From the NCBI GenBank assembly GCA_937879825.1, contig CALFMQ010000096.1, forward strand, positions 1-11,746: 11,746 bases of DNA. The letters are read 5' to 3'. A program made the translations under genes and the position numbers. The number at the start of each line of letters is the position of its first letter. The first letter of the stretch is position 1. Positions 1-6,761 of this stretch are shown here, in pieces. Below the pieces are notes generated by a model, which worked only from the letters and a program-made list of their open reading frames with translations, searched no databases and was not told the DNA's origin. This DNA is from an uncultured Phycisphaerales bacterium (GTDB taxonomy: Bacteria; Planctomycetota; Phycisphaerae; Phycisphaerales; UBA1924).

Positions 1-1
1 G

Positions 2-574
2 GTCGAGCCACAGAGCATCGGCCAAGTGACCTGGCGCTATCTTGTGCTGGGGTACAAGCACATTCTGCCCAAGGGGCTCGACCACATTCTCTTCGTCATC
101 GGGTTGTTCCTGTTGAGTCAACGGATGAGCGCTTTGCTGTGGCAGGTGAGCGCGTTCACGGTGGCGCACACGATCACGCTCGCGCTTGCGTCGCTCGGAT
201 TCGTGCGGTTGTCTTCGGGGATCGTTGAGCCGCTCATCGCGCTATCGATCGCGTATGTGGGCATCGAGAATCTTTGCACGAAGCGATTGATGCCGTGGCG
301 TCCCGCAGTGGTCTTTGGGTTCGGGCTGTTGCACGGGATGGGGTTCGCGGGGGTGCTGACAACGATCGGCTTGCCGGAGGAACAGTTTGTGCCGGCGCTG
401 GTGAGTTTCAATGTGGGCGTGGAGATCGGTCAGTTGTCGGTAATCGCGGGCGCGTTGCTGATCGTCGGCTGGTGGCGAAACCGGAAGTGGTACCGGGCGC
501 GGATCGTTATCCCGGGGTCGGCGGGCGTGGCGTTGATGGGCCTGTTCTGGGCTGTGCAGCGCGCGTTCTTTTGA
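2..574 (+). CDS. HupE/UreJ-family membrane protein (5' end missing)
   Basis: The reading frame is open from base 2, so the gene very probably starts before the window; the GTG at 26 is only the first possible internal start. The visible 190 residues are almost entirely hydrophobic, with about five to six membrane segments. They carry the hallmarks of the HupE/UreJ_2 family: a G-x-x-HI-x-x-G-x-DHILFVIGLFLL block near the start, then FTVAHTITLALASL, VEPLIALSIAYVGIEN, FGLLHGMGFAGVL and SFNVGVEIGQL. The conserved histidines and the Asp in these blocks resemble metal-ligand sites. Relatives are linked to nickel/cobalt handling or hydrogenase/urease loci, but members of this subgroup are mostly uncharacterised and no hydrogenase or urease gene is visible here. 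Many have an N-terminal extracytoplasmic domain, which would lie upstream. The gene converges on the AsmA-like gene with only 8 bp between stop codons and no obvious terminator. The family call is firm; the substrate is unknown. Confidence 0.88.
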   Translation, partial: VEPQSIGQVTWRYLVLGYKHILPKGLDHILFVIGLFLLSQRMSALLWQVSAFTVAHTITLALASLGFVRLSSGIVEPLIALSIAYVGIENLCTKRLMPWRPAVVFGFGLLHGMGFAGVLTTIGLPEEQFVPALVSFNVGVEIGQLSVIAGALLIVGWWRNRKWYRARIVIPGSAGVALMGLFWAVQRAFF

Positions 575-582
575 ATGTGACG

Positions 583-2127
583 CTAGAGCCCGAGCGGCTT
601 GACGCTCACCTTCGGCTTGCCGGCCGTGCCATTGACCGCGTACTTGACGAGTTGGTCGGTGACGGCGCCGATGATCCCTCCGACATCTCCGAGTGCGCCG
701 GTGATTTTCTCGACGGGTCCGGCGTTGATGAGGAGGTCGAGCGTGGTGTCGTAGTTGACGCGGCCGTCGCCCCGTGCGGCGAGGACCGGGGTTTCGAGTT
801 CGAGTTTCTGTATGGCGACCCCCTGGCCGTCGAGATCGAAATCGATATCGGCTTTGGAGTTGGTGCCGGTGCCCTGGCCCAGACTCATGACGGTCTCGAG
901 TGCTTCGACGAGGGGGATGGCGACGAGCCGTCCGTCGCGGACCTTGAGTTTGCCGGAGCCGTCGATCGTTGACATGCCCTCGGTGAGACGCATGGAAGCG
1001 TTGCCGGAGGTGTTGAGTTTGCCGGCGAGTTTGGGCTCCTGGCCGGCGGGTACGGCGCCTCGGAGGAGTTCGCGGAGTTCGAGTTGGTCGGCCTTCCACT
1101 GGATGCTGGTGGGCATGCCGGGCGCGGTGGTGTCGACGCGGAGTTCGGGCGCGGTGAGTGTGCCGCGGAGGAGGTTGAAGGCGACGGTGCGCCCGGTGAG
1201 GACGCCCTGTGACATGGATACGGCGATGGTTCCCGTGTCGATGGGGAGTCGGTAATCGCCTTGTGCGACATTGAAGTTGGCGATCGTGACATCGGCGTCG
1301 AGCGCAGAGTTGTTGGGGTTCTTCGCGTCGATGGTGCCGCGGGCCGCAACATCGAGGCGGCCGTTGGCGTCGTGGTCGCGGACGAGTTGCTGGAGTTGTG
1401 GCGGGAGCGCCTTGGCGGTCTCGGCGGAGAGGTCGGTGCCGAGGGTGAGGGACTTGATGTCCATCACGGTTGAGTCGAGATCGATTTTGCCGTCGAGCGC
1501 GAGTTGCATGAGGGGAGCGCGTCCGGCGTTGACATTGATGGTGTGCCACGTGCGTCCGTCTTCGGTGACGGGCTCGATGTTCATGTCGGTGGTGATGCCG
1601 GTGAGTTGCATGGGGGGCGAGCCGTCGCCCTGGTCGTAGTAGAGGCCGCCGTTGACGAGCGTGATTTTGCGGAGTTGGAGGACGTTGGAGAGTTTGACAT
1701 CCTCTGAGACGGCGGACTGATCCTTGGCGGCGCCTTCGACGAATGGGACGAGCCCTTTGAAGCCGTCGGCGTCGCGGATGAGCCGGAGCGTGGCGTCGTG
1801 GAGTTCGACGGACTCGATCTTGATGGGTTTGTCGCGTGATGGGACTTCGGCGAGCGTGACGACGGCCTTGCCTGCTTCGACCACTTTCGTGCCGTCGGGC
1901 GCGACGAGCTCGAGGCCGTCGAGCGTGACGGTGCCGGGCATTGCAAAGTCGAACGACTTGAACTCGACATCGGGGACGATGTAGGTCTCGGCGATGGCGA
2001 CGACCTGCCTGACGACCCAGTCGTCGAATCCGCCCACGCCCGATGTGAAGGCCTTGAACGCGTAGATCGCGCCGGCGGCGAGGACCAGGACGACGACGAT
2101 TGCGGCGATTGCGAGTTTCTTGACCAT
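583..2127 (-). CDS. AsmA-like envelope protein
   Basis: This 514-residue protein has one N-terminal membrane segment (about residues 5-24, after MVKK) and then a long beta-rich region facing outward, the architecture of AsmA/DUF748-type proteins. The last 148 residues (about 367-514) resemble the AsmA C-terminal region: a DGSGKLKVRDGRL block near 389-401, an L-V-E-A-L-E segment, alternating DIDFDLDG strands, an ARGDGRVNYDTTLDL repeat unit and a short basic end. AsmA-family proteins act at the cell envelope and are implicated in outer-membrane assembly or lipid transfer between membranes; the exact role here is unknown. I chose the ATG at 2127 because AGGAG (2135-2139 on this strand) lies 7 nt upstream and the signal-anchor begins directly after it. 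The frame stays open to 2238, but the extra 37 residues are Arg/Pro-rich and not family-like. The gene is divergent from the methyltransferase and convergent with the HupE-like gene. Confidence 0.82.
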   Translation of the reverse strand: MVKKLAIAAIVVVLVLAAGAIYAFKAFTSGVGGFDDWVVRQVVAIAETYIVPDVEFKSFDFAMPGTVTLDGLELVAPDGTKVVEAGKAVVTLAEVPSRDKPIKIESVELHDATLRLIRDADGFKGLVPFVEGAAKDQSAVSEDVKLSNVLQLRKITLVNGGLYYDQGDGSPPMQLTGITTDMNIEPVTEDGRTWHTINVNAGRAPLMQLALDGKIDLDSTVMDIKSLTLGTDLSAETAKALPPQLQQLVRDHDANGRLDVAARGTIDAKNPNNSALDADVTIANFNVAQGDYRLPIDTGTIAVSMSQGVLTGRTVAFNLLRGTLTAPELRVDTTAPGMPTSIQWKADQLELRELLRGAVPAGQEPKLAGKLNTSGNASMRLTEGMSTIDGSGKLKVRDGRLVAIPLVEALETVMSLGQGTGTNSKADIDFDLDGQGVAIQKLELETPVLAARGDGRVNYDTTLDLLINAGPVEKITGALGDVGGIIGAVTDQLVKYAVNGTAGKPKVSVKPLGL

Positions 2128-2319
2128 GGATTCTCTCCTCTGTGGCAACTCCATGGTACGGGGGTGAGCGCTGTCGGGCGCGAACTGTCCGGGAGGATCG
2201 GGTGAACGGAATTGGCGTACACTCCTCGCTCGACGCATCTGGGCGCTCGGCGGGAATGCGATGCAGCACCCGATCAGGCCCTGTGCTCTCCCCCCTCCCC
2301 GGACCCGAAATCACGAGCG

Positions 2320-2333
2320 AAGGAGTGCGCGTG
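2320..2333 (+). promoter_or_regulatory. Ribosome binding site deciding the methyltransferase start
   Basis: AAGGAG at 2320-2325 is followed after 5 nt by GTG at 2331. The next in-frame ATG (2349) is preceded by TACCGCATCGGCC, which has no Shine-Dalgarno match. This favours the GTG start. Confidence 0.6.
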
Positions 2334-3200
2334 CATACCGCATCGGCCATGAGCAGGAAGAAGAAGAATCGCAATAAGGGCAAGAAGCAGAAGCCGAAGG
2401 GACCGCCGCGGGCCTCGGTGTCGGACCGTCATGTGCTGTACCAGCAGTCGGTGCAGAATGTGGAGGCGGAGATTGACTTTGTGGACGACACCTTCAAGGC
2501 GCTGCGCGGCAGGCACGCGACGCTCCTGCGCGAGGATTTCTGCGGCACGGCGCATACTTCGTGCGAGTGGATCAAGCGCCGCGAGACGAACCGGGCGATC
2601 GGTGTGGATCTGGACGCTTCGGTGCTTGAGTGGGGCACGACGCACAATCTTGATGTGCTGGACGCGGATGCCAGGGGGCGTGTGACGCTTGAGCGCGGGG
2701 ACGTGACGACGATCCGGACGGAGCCGGTGGACATCGTGCTGGCGATGAACTTTTCGTATTTCTGCTTCAAGTCGCGCGAGGCGCTGCGGGGGTACTTCAA
2801 GAATGTGCTGCGCTCGCTGGCGGACGGCGGGATGCTGATCATGGATTGCTACGGCGGCGCGGAGGCGCATCTGGAGCAGGAAGAGGAGCGCGATATCGAC
2901 GGCGACTTCACGTATGTCTGGGACCAGGCGAAGTTCGACCCGATCTCGTCGCACATGATCTGCCACATCCACTTCCACTTCGATGACGGGTCGAAGATGC
3001 GCAAGGCGTTCTCGTACGACTGGCGGATGTGGTCGCTGCCCGAGATCCGGGAGTTGCTCGAGGAGGCGGGATTCCGCAAGAGCACGGTGTACTGGGAGGG
3101 GACGGACGAAGAGGAGGAGGAAGGCAACGGGGAGTTCACGGCTGCGGAAGAGGGCGAGGCGGACCCGGCGTGGATCGCGTATATCGTCGCTGAGAAGTAG
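2331..3200 (+). CDS. Class I SAM-dependent methyltransferase
   Basis: The 289-residue product has a Rossmann-type methyltransferase fold. A Lys-rich tail (about residues 9-24) precedes the domain. Motif I is the atypical LLREDFCGTAHTSCEW (about 65-80). The acidic ribose-binding post-I strand follows in AIGVDLDASVLEWG (89-102), then an ERGDV loop near 121-125, and motif IV-like DIVLAMNFSYFCF (134-146) ahead of LADGGMLIMDCYGG (163-176). The form E-D-F-C-G-T-A in place of G-x-G-x-G is typical of a poorly characterised methyltransferase group. The substrate is not predictable. The C-terminal third has an acidic stretch (EGTDEEEEEG). I chose GTG at 2331 because AAGGAG at 2320-2325 sits 5 nt upstream; the ATG at 2349 has no ribosome binding site. 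The frame is open back to 2142, but that part is not protein-like. No partner gene is adjacent on this strand. Confidence 0.85.
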   Translation: MHTASAMSRKKKNRNKGKKQKPKGPPRASVSDRHVLYQQSVQNVEAEIDFVDDTFKALRGRHATLLREDFCGTAHTSCEWIKRRETNRAIGVDLDASVLEWGTTHNLDVLDADARGRVTLERGDVTTIRTEPVDIVLAMNFSYFCFKSREALRGYFKNVLRSLADGGMLIMDCYGGAEAHLEQEEERDIDGDFTYVWDQAKFDPISSHMICHIHFHFDDGSKMRKAFSYDWRMWSLPEIRELLEEAGFRKSTVYWEGTDEEEEEGNGEFTAAEEGEADPAWIAYIVAEK

Positions 3201-3323
3201 CTCCCCCACGCATTCACTACTCCCTCCCGACCCGACTCGCTGCCCCCCGTCCATTCATTGTTTCGGACGCCAATCCGGGCCCACGCTCCAGGGAGGGGAA
3301 AGTTTCAATAGTTTCTGAAATCT

Positions 3324-3353
3324 TTGGACAAACATCCTCGGCTCGTCTATCCT
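3324..3353 (+). promoter_or_regulatory. Sigma70-type promoter, near-leaderless transcript
   Basis: TTGGAC (3324-3329) and TATCCT (3348-3353) are separated by 18 bp. A start site 7-9 nt past the -10 box falls at about 3360-3362, on or beside the ATG of the prenyl synthase gene. An inverted repeat TTTCA/TGAAA (3303-3307 and 3316-3320) lies just upstream of the -35 box. Found by eye; not verified. Confidence 0.45.
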
Positions 3354-3361
3354 TTTCTGAC

Positions 3362-4372
3362 ATGACCACGGCACTGGTCGACATCCTGCCGGCGCACACG
3401 GGCGTGGCCCACGAGGTCCGTCGCGGTTTGGTGCGCGTGGTGGAACGGTTCGAGCGGCAGTTGGACTCGCGGCTCGAGCCGGTGAACGAGTTGTGCCGCT
3501 ACATCGAGCGGTACCGGGGCAAGATGTTGCGGCCGATGCTGGTGCTGGTCTCGGGGATGGCGTCGGGGCTGCGCGAGGTGAACGAGGCGCACATCACGAT
3601 CGGCGCGGTGATCGAGATGATCCATGTCGCGACGCTCGTGCACGATGATGTGCTGGACGACGCGGAGGTGCGGCGGGGGTCGGCGACGGTGAATCACATG
3701 CACGGCACGGAGGTGTCGGTGATTCTCGGCGATTACCTGATCTCCAAGAGTTTCCATCTGTGCAGCCAGTTGGACACGCAGGCGGCGGCGCTGCGGGTCG
3801 GCGAGGTGACCTCGCGGGTGTGCGAGGGCGAACTGCTGCAGCTGGCGCACCGGGGCGACTTTGCGCTGGATGAGCGGACGTATTTCGAGATCATCGGGGG
3901 CAAGACGGCGTGCCTGATCGGGCTGGCGTGCGAGATGGGCGCGCGGTTCAGCGGGGCGGACGACGAGACGATCCGGCGGCTGGGTGAGTTCGGGACGCGC
4001 GTCGGGCTGGCGTTCCAGATCACGGATGACCTGCTGGATCTGGTGGGCGACGAGGAAACGGTCGGCAAGTCGCTCGGCAAGGACATCGAGAAGGGGAAGC
4101 TGACGCTCCCCATGATTCACCATCTCGCGTCGCTTGATGCTCGCGAGCGCGGCGTGATCGTGGAGTCGTTGTCGAGGGGCGGCGCGGGGGATGCGGGTGC
4201 GCGGCGGGCGCTGATCGAGCGCCTGCACCGGACGGGTTCGGTGGCGTATGCGCGGACGCGGGCGGGGGAACTGATCGGCGAGGCGAAGGCGCTGCTCGGG
4301 GGCTTGGAAGAGTCGGGGGCGCGGGCGTATTTGCTTGATGCTGCCGACGCGGTGCTGACGCGGAGCGCGTGA
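3362..4372 (+). CDS. Long-chain trans-polyprenyl diphosphate synthase
   Basis: This 336-residue protein is a typical all-helical prenyl transferase that adds isopentenyl diphosphate units to an allylic primer, making the side chain of a respiratory quinone (menaquinone or ubiquinone). Visible motifs are GKMLRP (53-58, the GKRLRP loop), the first aspartate-rich motif HDDVLDD (D95, D96, D99) with RRGS after it, ILGDYLISKSF (121-131), the GGKTACL region (179-185), the second aspartate-rich motif FQITDDLLD (D222, D223, D226) and GKDIEKGKLTLP (239-250). The fifth residue before the first DDxxD is alanine (A90); a small residue there is known to allow long chains (about C35-C50) rather than C15/C20. 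Names such as IspB or HepT would fit, but the product length cannot be fixed from sequence. No Shine-Dalgarno precedes the ATG. Its stop overlaps the start region of the next gene. Confidence 0.95.
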   Translation: MTTALVDILPAHTGVAHEVRRGLVRVVERFERQLDSRLEPVNELCRYIERYRGKMLRPMLVLVSGMASGLREVNEAHITIGAVIEMIHVATLVHDDVLDDAEVRRGSATVNHMHGTEVSVILGDYLISKSFHLCSQLDTQAAALRVGEVTSRVCEGELLQLAHRGDFALDERTYFEIIGGKTACLIGLACEMGARFSGADDETIRRLGEFGTRVGLAFQITDDLLDLVGDEETVGKSLGKDIEKGKLTLPMIHHLASLDARERGVIVESLSRGGAGDAGARRALIERLHRTGSVAYARTRAGELIGEAKALLGGLEESGARAYLLDAADAVLTRSA

Positions 4373-4374
4373 CG

Positions 4375-4629
4375 ATGCCGGAAGGAAAGGGCGGGCTTTT
4401 GAGGTGGATCGGAGGGGTCCTTCGAGAAGCTCTGGGTGAGTTGTTGATTGCGTGGTTCTGGTGGGGATTCTGGGGAGCGATGGTCGGTGCTCCGCTTGGG
4501 GGCGCCTCGGGCTTTGTGATGTTCGGATGGACCGGCCTGCTTTGGGGAATGGCCATCGGTGCTGCTGGCGGAGCGGTGCTGGGAGTCTTTGCGAATATCG
4601 TGGTCAACACGGGCAATCCATTCGACTGA
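4375..4629 (+). CDS. Small glycine-zipper membrane protein
   Basis: This 84-residue hypothetical protein has a short basic N-terminus (MPEGKGGLLRW) and two hydrophobic segments (about 21-50 and 52-77). It is rich in Gly and Trp. Small-residue runs GAMVGAPLGGASG (34-46) and GMAIGAAGGAVLG (58-70) are glycine-zipper patterns that pack membrane helices against each other. There is no catalytic motif and I do not recognise the family. A GTG at 4369 overlaps the TGA of the prenyl synthase gene (GTGA), but GGAG at 4362-4365 is better spaced (9 nt) for the ATG at 4375, so I start there. Either way translation is probably coupled to the prenyl synthase. A role near the quinone or membrane lipid pathway would only be guilt by association. 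Confidence 0.68.
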   Translation: MPEGKGGLLRWIGGVLREALGELLIAWFWWGFWGAMVGAPLGGASGFVMFGWTGLLWGMAIGAAGGAVLGVFANIVVNTGNPFD

Positions 4630-4719
4630 GTCGATGTGGGCCGATGCTTGTTGTGAAGATGGGGCCTTGAGAAAGTTGCGGGGCGGGGCGAAAACAACCC
4701 ATTGGATGGGGAATGCTCC

Positions 4720-4747
4720 TTGTTTGGCGCGGGATGGGGTTTATATT
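4720..4747 (+). promoter_or_regulatory. Promoter of the PEP-CTERM-like protein gene
   Basis: TTGTTT (4720-4725) and TATATT (4742-4747) are 16 bp apart in a GC-rich setting. The leader would run about 54 nt to the ATG at 4808 and carries TAAGGAG at 4793-4799. Found by eye. Confidence 0.5.
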
Positions 4748-4807
4748 CGGAACAGCCGCGGGCACAGCGCGGCATGCACAGGATGGGTTACATAAGGAGT
4801 CAGAGCG

Positions 4808-5452
4808 ATGGGACGGAGTGCGATTTTCGCTGCCTCGGCGGCGGTGTTGTTGTGCGCTGCGAGTGCGGCACTCGCCGGCGGGATGTTGATCAACGGGGAC
4901 CTTGAGTCGGGGGCCGACGGGAACAGCGCTGACGGATGGATTCTCAACGAGACGCCGGGAGGGGCCAACTCGGCTGACTTTACGGGGTTCGCCAACCACA
5001 CGCCTGCTGGCGCGCGCGGCTTGTGGTTCCGCCCGTTCGATGGTGGTATCGGCGGCCCTCCTGTCAATGCGATCCTGTACCAGGATGTCCCGGCGGTGCC
5101 CGGCGTGAACTATGTGCTCTCGGCGTGGTTCAAGGAGGAGGCCGGGTATTTGGGACAGAACCTTCTCTTCATGCATTTCTTCGATGCGGGCGATGGTCTC
5201 ATCGGATCGGTCTCGTTTGATGTGGATGCTGCGCAGACCAACGACAATGTGTGGCGTCAGTTCTCGGTGGGGAGCGTGGCACCGGCGGGGACCGCGGTGA
5301 TCCGCGTGGGCGCGAACATGCAGGACGGCGTGTTCTCCGAAATGAATCCGCAGAGCGCGTTCGTGGACGACTTTGAGTTGGTTCCGAGCCCGGCGGGAGT
5401 GACGGTAGCGGGCATGGGCCTTTTCGGTTTGGCGGCGCGTCGGCGTCGGTAA
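4808..5452 (+). CDS. Secreted protein with PEP-CTERM-like sorting tail
   Basis: This 214-residue protein has a Sec signal peptide (residues 1-23, cleavage after ALA-LA style AALA). The body is a compact beta-rich domain. It opens with MLINGDLESG and closes with SAFVDDFELVPSPAG, the framing seen in jelly-roll carbohydrate-binding-like domains (N-G-D-x-E at the start, F-V-D-D-F/V-x-L at the end). The C-terminus is a tripartite sorting signal: VPSP at 192-195, a hydrophobic stretch at about 198-210, then RRRR as the last four residues. This is the PEP-CTERM layout with V-P-S-P in place of P-E-P, processed by exosortase/archaeosortase-type enzymes in other bacteria. The protein is probably exported and held at or released from the cell surface. 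The ligand is unknown. Start is supported by TAAGGAG 8 nt upstream. It is a single-gene unit with its own promoter and terminator. Confidence 0.85.
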   Translation: MGRSAIFAASAAVLLCAASAALAGGMLINGDLESGADGNSADGWILNETPGGANSADFTGFANHTPAGARGLWFRPFDGGIGGPPVNAILYQDVPAVPGVNYVLSAWFKEEAGYLGQNLLFMHFFDAGDGLIGSVSFDVDAAQTNDNVWRQFSVGSVAPAGTAVIRVGANMQDGVFSEMNPQSAFVDDFELVPSPAGVTVAGMGLFGLAARRRR

Positions 5453-5481
5453 GCCGGGGTATCGATTTGAGTTGAAGCGGG

Positions 5482-5514
5482 ACCCCCGCGGCGGAGGAGC
5501 TGCGGGGGTTTTTC
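5482..5514 (+). terminator. Rho-independent terminator after the PEP-CTERM-like gene
   Basis: ACCCCCGC (5482-5489) and GCGGGGGT (5502-5509) form a perfect 8-bp stem with a 12-nt loop, followed by a TTTTT tract (5509-5513). It lies 30 nt past the stop at 5452 and separates this unit from rpsR. Confidence 0.88.
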
Positions 5515-5529
5515 GTTGGAGGCGGGGCG

Positions 5530-5559
5530 TTCGCCCGGGACGGGGGTTTTTGGTATATT
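5530..5559 (+). promoter_or_regulatory. Candidate rpsR promoter
   Basis: TATATT at 5554-5559 is a good -10 box in an AT-rich patch; the -35 candidate TTCGCC (5530-5535, 18 bp spacer) is weak. It lies after the terminator and gives a leader of about 75 nt to the rpsR ATG. Confidence 0.4.
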
Positions 5560-5641
5560 GTCCGCCCCAATTGAGTTTTCCCCCACCCCGTCGCTCCCGG
5601 ATGATCCGGGGGCCGAAACGCCCAAGGCGAGGTAGATTTCT

Positions 5642-5881
5642 ATGAGTCAGTTCGGTCGCATGGCCCCCAAGGCGGGCAAAGTCGTCAAGACCTCCGGCAA
5701 GGGGTTTGAGTATGTCGACTACAAGGATGTCGATGCCCTCCGCCGCATGATGAGCCCCAACGGGAAGATCTATCCGCGCAAGCGGCTTCAGACCACGGCT
5801 GCCCAGCAGCGGATGATCGCGCAGGCGATCAAGCGGGCGCGGTTCCTCGGCCTGCTGCCGTTTACCAGCGCGACGCTCTGA
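5642..5881 (+). CDS. rpsR: 30S ribosomal protein bS18
   Basis: This 79-residue protein matches bS18 throughout its core: VDYKDVDALRRMMSPNGKI, YPRKRLQTTAAQQR and AIKRARFLGLLPF. bS18 binds 16S rRNA on the 30S platform together with bS6. The length is normal for the family. The first 22 residues are a basic extension, as is common. GAGGT at 5629-5633 is 8 nt upstream of the ATG. In many bacteria rpsR sits between rpsF/ssb and rplI. Here it has a terminator before it and a secreted-protein gene after it, so it is unlinked from those partners within this window. Confidence 0.97.
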   Translation: MSQFGRMAPKAGKVVKTSGKGFEYVDYKDVDALRRMMSPNGKIYPRKRLQTTAAQQRMIAQAIKRARFLGLLPFTSATL

Positions 5882-5921
5882 TCTCTGCGACACTGCGGCG
5901 GACGGCGCGCTAGCATCCTGT

Positions 5922-6761
5922 ATGCGCAAGCACCTGATATCGGCGGCCTCCCTGGCCTTGGTTCTGACGACTGTCGTTTGCGCTGACCCGCCGGATGACG
6001 GTGACGTGCTGAGAGGGCCGGCGGTCTCGGGGGAGGCGGTGCGCACGCTGGTGCAGCGCGACATGAGCGGGCGGCTGGCGATCCTGGAGGAGCGGCCGGA
6101 GATCGCGGGGACGCGGTTGCTCGACCTGGATGGGGCGGAGCGGGTGGAGGTTGACGCGGTGATCGAGGCGCACGCGGAGCGGATGCGCAAGTTGCTGATC
6201 GATCATCTGGACCTTCTCAAGGAGAGCGGCGATGCGCTGCGTGCGGGTGATGAGGAACGTGCTGCGCGCGCGGGGACCGAGTTGTACGAACGGTTCGACT
6301 CGGAGCATCGGCGCGACCCTGTGATGGATGCGCTGCTAGGCGTTCTGACGGACGAGCAGGGCGCTGAACTCGGTCGGCTTGTGGATGAGTATTGGGATGC
6401 GCTCGTCGGGGCCGAGACGCGCGGGATGAAGGAAGTGACGCGCGAGCAGCGGGAGACGGTCGAGGGGCGGCTCAAGCGCGCGATGTTCCAGCGGGAGGTT
6501 GGGACGACCTACGAGTACGCGATCCGGCCGTACCAGCAGCGGATTGACTACATCTGTGATGCGATTGAAGCGACCCCCGAGGAGCGATCGATGGTCCGCG
6601 ATGTGGTCGTGGAGTTCATGCAGGAGACGCGACTGACGCCGACACCCGAGCAGCGGATGGACGCGATACGCGAGATTTATCTGGGGTTGGATGAGGAGGG
6701 GCGATTGAAGTTGTTCGAGTTGCTGGCGAAGCAGACGATTCAGTTGCAGGCGAACGGATGA
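5922..6761 (+). CDS. Secreted helical protein of unknown function
   Basis: This 279-residue protein begins with a Sec signal peptide (MRKHLISAAS then a hydrophobic core; cleavage probably after VVCA, residue 21). The sequence at C20 is not a good lipobox. The remainder is strongly charged and almost wholly alpha-helical, with many Arg/Glu pairs, and includes LTDEQGAELGRLVDEYW and a YQQRIDYICDAIEATPEE segment. These helical blocks recall periplasmic Spy/CpxP-like or other envelope helical proteins, but I see no LTxxQ motif and do not recognise the family. The ATG at 5922 has no Shine-Dalgarno; a TAGCAT (5911-5916) just upstream could be a -10 box giving a leaderless mRNA, or the gene could be read through from rpsR, 40 bp away. 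Its stop overlaps the start of the methionine sulfoxide reductase gene (ATGA), so the two are probably co-translated. Confidence 0.72.
   Translation: MRKHLISAASLALVLTTVVCADPPDDGDVLRGPAVSGEAVRTLVQRDMSGRLAILEERPEIAGTRLLDLDGAERVEVDAVIEAHAERMRKLLIDHLDLLKESGDALRAGDEERAARAGTELYERFDSEHRRDPVMDALLGVLTDEQGAELGRLVDEYWDALVGAETRGMKEVTREQRETVEGRLKRAMFQREVGTTYEYAIRPYQQRIDYICDAIEATPEERSMVRDVVVEFMQETRLTPTPEQRMDAIREIYLGLDEEGRLKLFELLAKQTIQLQANG

Noticed and set aside
242..2383. A 713-codon open frame on the minus strand, in a different frame from the AsmA-like gene
   Set aside because: The translation is dominated by Arg, His, Pro and Thr with no domain; it is a high-GC shadow of the AsmA-like gene, which has a signal anchor, a Shine-Dalgarno and family motifs.
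3201..3300. CCCTCCC ... GGGAGGG inverted repeat as a terminator of the methyltransferase gene
   Set aside because: The arms are about 60 nt apart and the sequence after them is GAAAGTTTC rather than a T tract.
4604..6190. A 528-codon minus-strand open frame crossing three plus-strand genes
   Set aside because: It runs across a terminator, rpsR and intergenic promoters without any recognisable domain; the plus-strand genes are well supported.
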